Part shown: piece after piece, positions 61,151 through 64,000 of the stretch
Layout: each line of letters begins with the position of its first letter
How positions within the stretch are numbered: the stretch's first letter is position 1
Source of the DNA: Ischnura elegans
Taxonomy: Eukaryota > Arthropoda > Insecta > Odonata > Coenagrionidae
DNA length: 64,000 nucleotides
Direction of reading: 5' to 3'
NCBI RefSeq assembly: GCF_921293095.1
Contig: NW_025791724.1
Coordinates: 1 to 64,000 of the forward strand
Notes under the pieces: generated by a model
Databases searched by the model: none
What the model was told of the DNA's origin: nothing
What the model saw: the letters and a program-made list of their open reading frames with translations, nothing else
Program-made: the position numbers and the translations under genes

Positions 61151-62790
61151 AAAAATGACAATTAATTATTTGGAGACAAAGTTCGACAGAATAATAGCTA
61201 CGTTAATGCCACATACGTGGCTACTGCGACAGCGCACGATGTATTCGTCGTAGGCGTGTGACATTTCGTCATAACATGCAGATTGTCACTTCATGCATTG
61301 CAATAGGGATATGTGAAGTTCGAAAGGAATAACTCCGAAGTCGTACTCGCTCTTTTCCTTCGTAATTCCGCAATCAGACAGTGAAATGCATCGGAAATAT
61401 TGACAAACGAAGTAAGTCAAAGGAAAATTGATTTGCCAAAAGAGGTAATTGTAAGAATGCCGAAACAACAAATACCACGTTTCAGGAAATAGCAAAGTTA
61501 GGTTTAAAACTTGGACGTTACCGTAGAGAGTGGAATTAATCCACAGAACAATGTACGAAAAACTAACAAAGGGAAAGTTATCGATCGGCGATGTGAAGAG
61601 TACATCTTTTCCCTTGCACGTCCGCATTCACGAATACACGTTCCTGCGGGAAAGACACATCATTTCCAATCCCGAAGTGGCGTGTGGTAATTTAAGTAAT
61701 ACGTGTAACGCGCTACGTCGTCACAATGTTGTAGGGAACGGTAATTCATTTTCACAAAAGTCATTCAAAATCAGCCTTCTCACACACAGAAAATCGCAGT
61801 CATCAATTTCCAGAATCGCACGCTAGACCAGAAATATCCTGCGACTCGAGTATGGAAAAGCCAGCCTCACTCGACAATCCCTCCCGTCGAGGCGTAATTT
61901 TTTTTTCACCAACCTTTCGCAATCCCTGCCCAGGAATCAAATTCACCACATTCCCCCCCAGAATAGGCACAGAAAGCGCACGGAGTGAAACGAACGGGGC
62001 GAACCGAAAACCGTAGGAGCGTCAAACGGAGTCATTCCATTTCCTTCGAATATCACGACTCGCGGCGCAATCGGAATACTCTCGCGACATTCAGCCCCCG
62101 CCGGAAAGGGGAAACGATAATCGAGTGCCGCCGTTTGTGGAATAACGGCACGAGAACAAAAATTATGGACATTCGTCCGCTTCTCCCGGGGATCGCGGGT
62201 TCGCGGCAGCGCGAACGATCGCAGTCGCACGCGGAAAGAGTGATTTCGGCGTCGCGAAAAGGCGAGATCGAGGGAAACAGTCGCGTTTCGGCGACGCCGA
62301 AGTGGCGTCTCGATCGTCGATCGAAATCGCCGCAAACTCGGATCGAAAAGTGCAACAGACGAATGCACAACCGCGGATCGAGTCGTCGCGACACGACGCC
62401 GATCCGTCCGACAGGCACATCTTCCGACCATCGTTCTCCGTCCGCGGGGCGCCGTCCAGACCGGCGCCGGCGTGCCGGCACACGCAGGAAGGTTCAGAGA
62501 AACGGCGAGGCAGGTCGCCGATCGACCACGCGAACCCGCGACGCCACGGCGACACTTTAATTATCGGGTCGGAAGGTGACATGCCGTATTTCGCTCGGGC
62601 GCCGCGGCGCCCGCGACGTTCCGGTCGCCGACGGCGGGCCGCCCGCGCGCGGCCGGGACTGTCGCCTCGCGCGTCGAGATCGGACGCCGACGTCGGAGCC
62701 GCCGGCGCCGTCCGAAACGATAAAGTGCGAGACGAAGTCGAGTACAAAGATTCGAAGGAGAACGCCGACGACAAGTTCGACAGCGGCGAA
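61151..62790. other. Spacer upstream of H1, GC-rich in its last 850 bp
   Basis: 61151-61950 is ordinary AT-rich spacer. From about 61950 the DNA becomes strongly GC- and CpG-rich up to H1. Several long open frames on both strands follow from the composition, have no family motif, and overlap one another; I do not call them as genes. Confidence 0.55.
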
Positions 62791-62794
62791 CGCG

Positions 62795-62867
62795 CTCCGA
62801 AATGGTACGATATCTCGAAGGTGGGAAACGCGAAAATTTCATCGCTTCATACCTCTCGTCCGAGACC
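62795..62867 (+). promoter_or_regulatory. H1 upstream region with box shared with LINE-A
   Basis: CTCCGAAATGGTACGATATC at 62795-62814 is identical to unit 2 of the LINE-A1 5' UTR repeats. I see no TATA box; Drosophila H1 promoters are also TATA-less and depend on TRF2. The ATG follows 53 bp after the shared box. Confidence 0.6.
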
Positions 62868-63590
62868 ATGGCAGACGCTACCGCAGCAGCCGCAGCAGCG
62901 CCCCCGGCGGCCCAGCCGTCCGGCACCGCAGCCGTCAAGCCCCTGCCCGCCGCCTCCGCAGCATCCAAGAAGGCCAGCAAGGGCGCCGCCTCCAAGAAGG
63001 CCCGCGCAAAGCCCTCGCATCCACCGACCTCCGAGATGGTCAACAACGCCGTCAAGAGCCTCAAGGAACGCGGCGGCTCCTCCCTCCAGGCCATCAAGAA
63101 GTACATCGCCGCCTCCTACAAGGTCGACGCCGAGAAGCTCTCCCCCTTCATCAAGAAGTACCTCAAGTCCGCCGTCACCTCCGGCACACTCGTGCAGACC
63201 AAGGGCAAGGGAGCGTCGGGGTCCTTCAAGCTGAGCTCCACCACGCTGAAGGACAAGGCTGCACCCGCTGCAGCCAAGGCGAAGAAGACCGCAGCCAAGA
63301 AGACCGCCGCGGCCAAGAAGCCGAAGCCCGCGAAGAAGGAGAAGGCTGCCACCAAGCGGTCCGCGCCCAAGGAGCGCTCCAAGTCCGCGCCTCCTGCGAA
63401 GAAGGCAAAGAAAGCAGACAAGCCCAAGAAGAAGCCCGCAGCAGCCAAGCCAGCGGCGAAGGCAGCAAAGTCCCCATCGAAGGCAAAGAAGGCGCCCACC
63501 AAGCCCAAGGCGCCCAAGCCCAAGAAGACGCCCACCAAGCCCAAGCCCGCGGCAGCAAAGAAGGCCGCCGCCGCCCCCAAGAAGAAGTGA
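62868..63590 (+). CDS. Histone H1
   Basis: 240 residues from the ATG in GAGACCATGGCAGAC. The frame is open further upstream (62802), but [13 protein letters not shown] is the usual kind of H1 start. An Ala/Pro/Ser-rich N-terminal tail precedes the winged-helix globular domain (about residues 50-125: [46 protein letters not shown]), followed by a Lys/Ala/Pro-rich tail ending AAAPKKK. It binds linker DNA between nucleosomes. Intact, single exon, with its own stem-loop. It lies in the same direction as H2B but 26 kb away. Confidence 0.98.
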   Translation: MADATAAAAAAPPAAQPSGTAAVKPLPAASAASKKASKGAASKKARAKPSHPPTSEMVNNAVKSLKERGGSSLQAIKKYIAASYKVDAEKLSPFIKKYLKSAVTSGTLVQTKGKGASGSFKLSSTTLKDKAAPAAAKAKKTAAKKTAAAKKPKPAKKEKAATKRSAPKERSKSAPPAKKAKKADKPKKKPAAAKPAAKAAKSPSKAKKAPTKPKAPKPKKTPTKPKPAAAKKAAAAPKKK

Positions 63591-63643
63591 GCGACCGAAC
63601 CTCGCAGGTTCACCGAACTTCGATGTACGCGAAGTTCAATTTA

Positions 63644-63659
63644 GGCCCTCTTAAGGGCC
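63644..63659 (+). terminator. H1 histone 3' stem-loop
   Basis: GGCCCTCTTAAGGGCC gives a 6-bp stem and CTTA loop, 54 bp after the stop. The same 16-mer occurs twice antisense to LINE-B ORF1. Confidence 0.92.
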
Positions 63660-64000
63660 ATCAAGTCATACAGATGACTATTTTCCATGCTTAAAACAAA
63701 ATTCCAAACTCCTTCACCTTACCCAATAAAGTTTCAAACCTTACCCATTGAAGGAAATGAGTAGATGGACAATATTCCTTCTACAAAACCGCTAATTTTA
63801 CGTCAAATTAATGCACCTTCCATTGAAGGTTGTCAGATAATTTTTTGGCAGTAAAAATTTACCTATGAACCTAAGTTTCGAAAGAGACGTCTGCTGCAGC
63901 AGAAAGCCTGATTGCTCAAAAGAATGAAGTATTTGCGTTTCACATATTTGCAACCAAGACGGTCGATTGTTGAAAACAATGAAATCTTGGCGAATGTCAT
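63660..64000. other. DNA after H1
   Basis: AT-rich spacer to the window edge; I see nothing further in it. Confidence 0.5.

Noticed and set aside
61985-63694. Long overlapping open frames around and across H1
   Set aside because: They are Arg/Pro/Ala/Ser-rich frames in all phases of a GC-rich stretch and shadows of H1; no family motif is present.

Overview
The window is nuclear DNA of an arthropod, most likely an insect. It holds histone genes of insect type (H4, H2A, H2B and H1, each single-exon and ending in the replication-dependent 3' stem-loop), 5S rRNA genes linked to the histone genes, Jockey-type LINEs and two long satellites. I cannot name the species.

Layout, left to right. 1-15398: a 359-bp satellite of about 43 near-identical monomers, with 6-monomer higher-order repeats. 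15399-28654: three head-to-tail, minus-strand copies of one young Jockey-clade LINE (LINE-A). The satellite cuts off the 3' half of A1. A2 is essentially complete but interrupted by a second LINE (LINE-D). A3 lacks its 5' end. A copy of the histone H4 promoter, inverted relative to the H4 gene and so pointing into the next LINE, lies between A1 and A2 and again between A2 and A3. 28655-36727: H4 (+), H2A (-) and H2B (+). The divergent H2A/H2B promoter gap is split by a complete LINE-B (-). 37632-43571: one 5S rRNA gene split by a complete 5.8-kb LINE of L1/Tx1 type (LINE-C), flanked by a TACC duplication. 43572-55050: non-coding spacer built of diverged duplications, with four CTCF-like motifs and a second, variant 5S gene. 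55050-61150: a 345-bp satellite with diverged edges. 61150-64000: a GC-rich stretch and H1 (+).

The order and orientation H4> <H2A H2B> H1> is that of the Drosophila-type histone quintet. H3 would be expected just left of H4 on the minus strand, but it is absent and the LINE-A array lies there. H1 has been pushed 26 kb from H2B by LINE-C, spacer DNA and a satellite.

The most interesting pattern is repeated sharing between the LINEs and histone regulatory DNA. LINE-A copies sit behind a 117-bp module containing the H4 promoter. Their 5' UTR has three 61-bp repeats, one of which shares an exact 20-bp box with the H1 upstream region. LINE-B carries, antisense to ORF1, two exact copies of the 16-nt H1 mRNA stem-loop. 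LINE-C sits inside a 5S gene and has two tRNA-like hairpin modules in its 3' UTR, with base changes that keep their pairing. Whether these reflect targeting, promoter capture or local duplication cannot be settled from one window.
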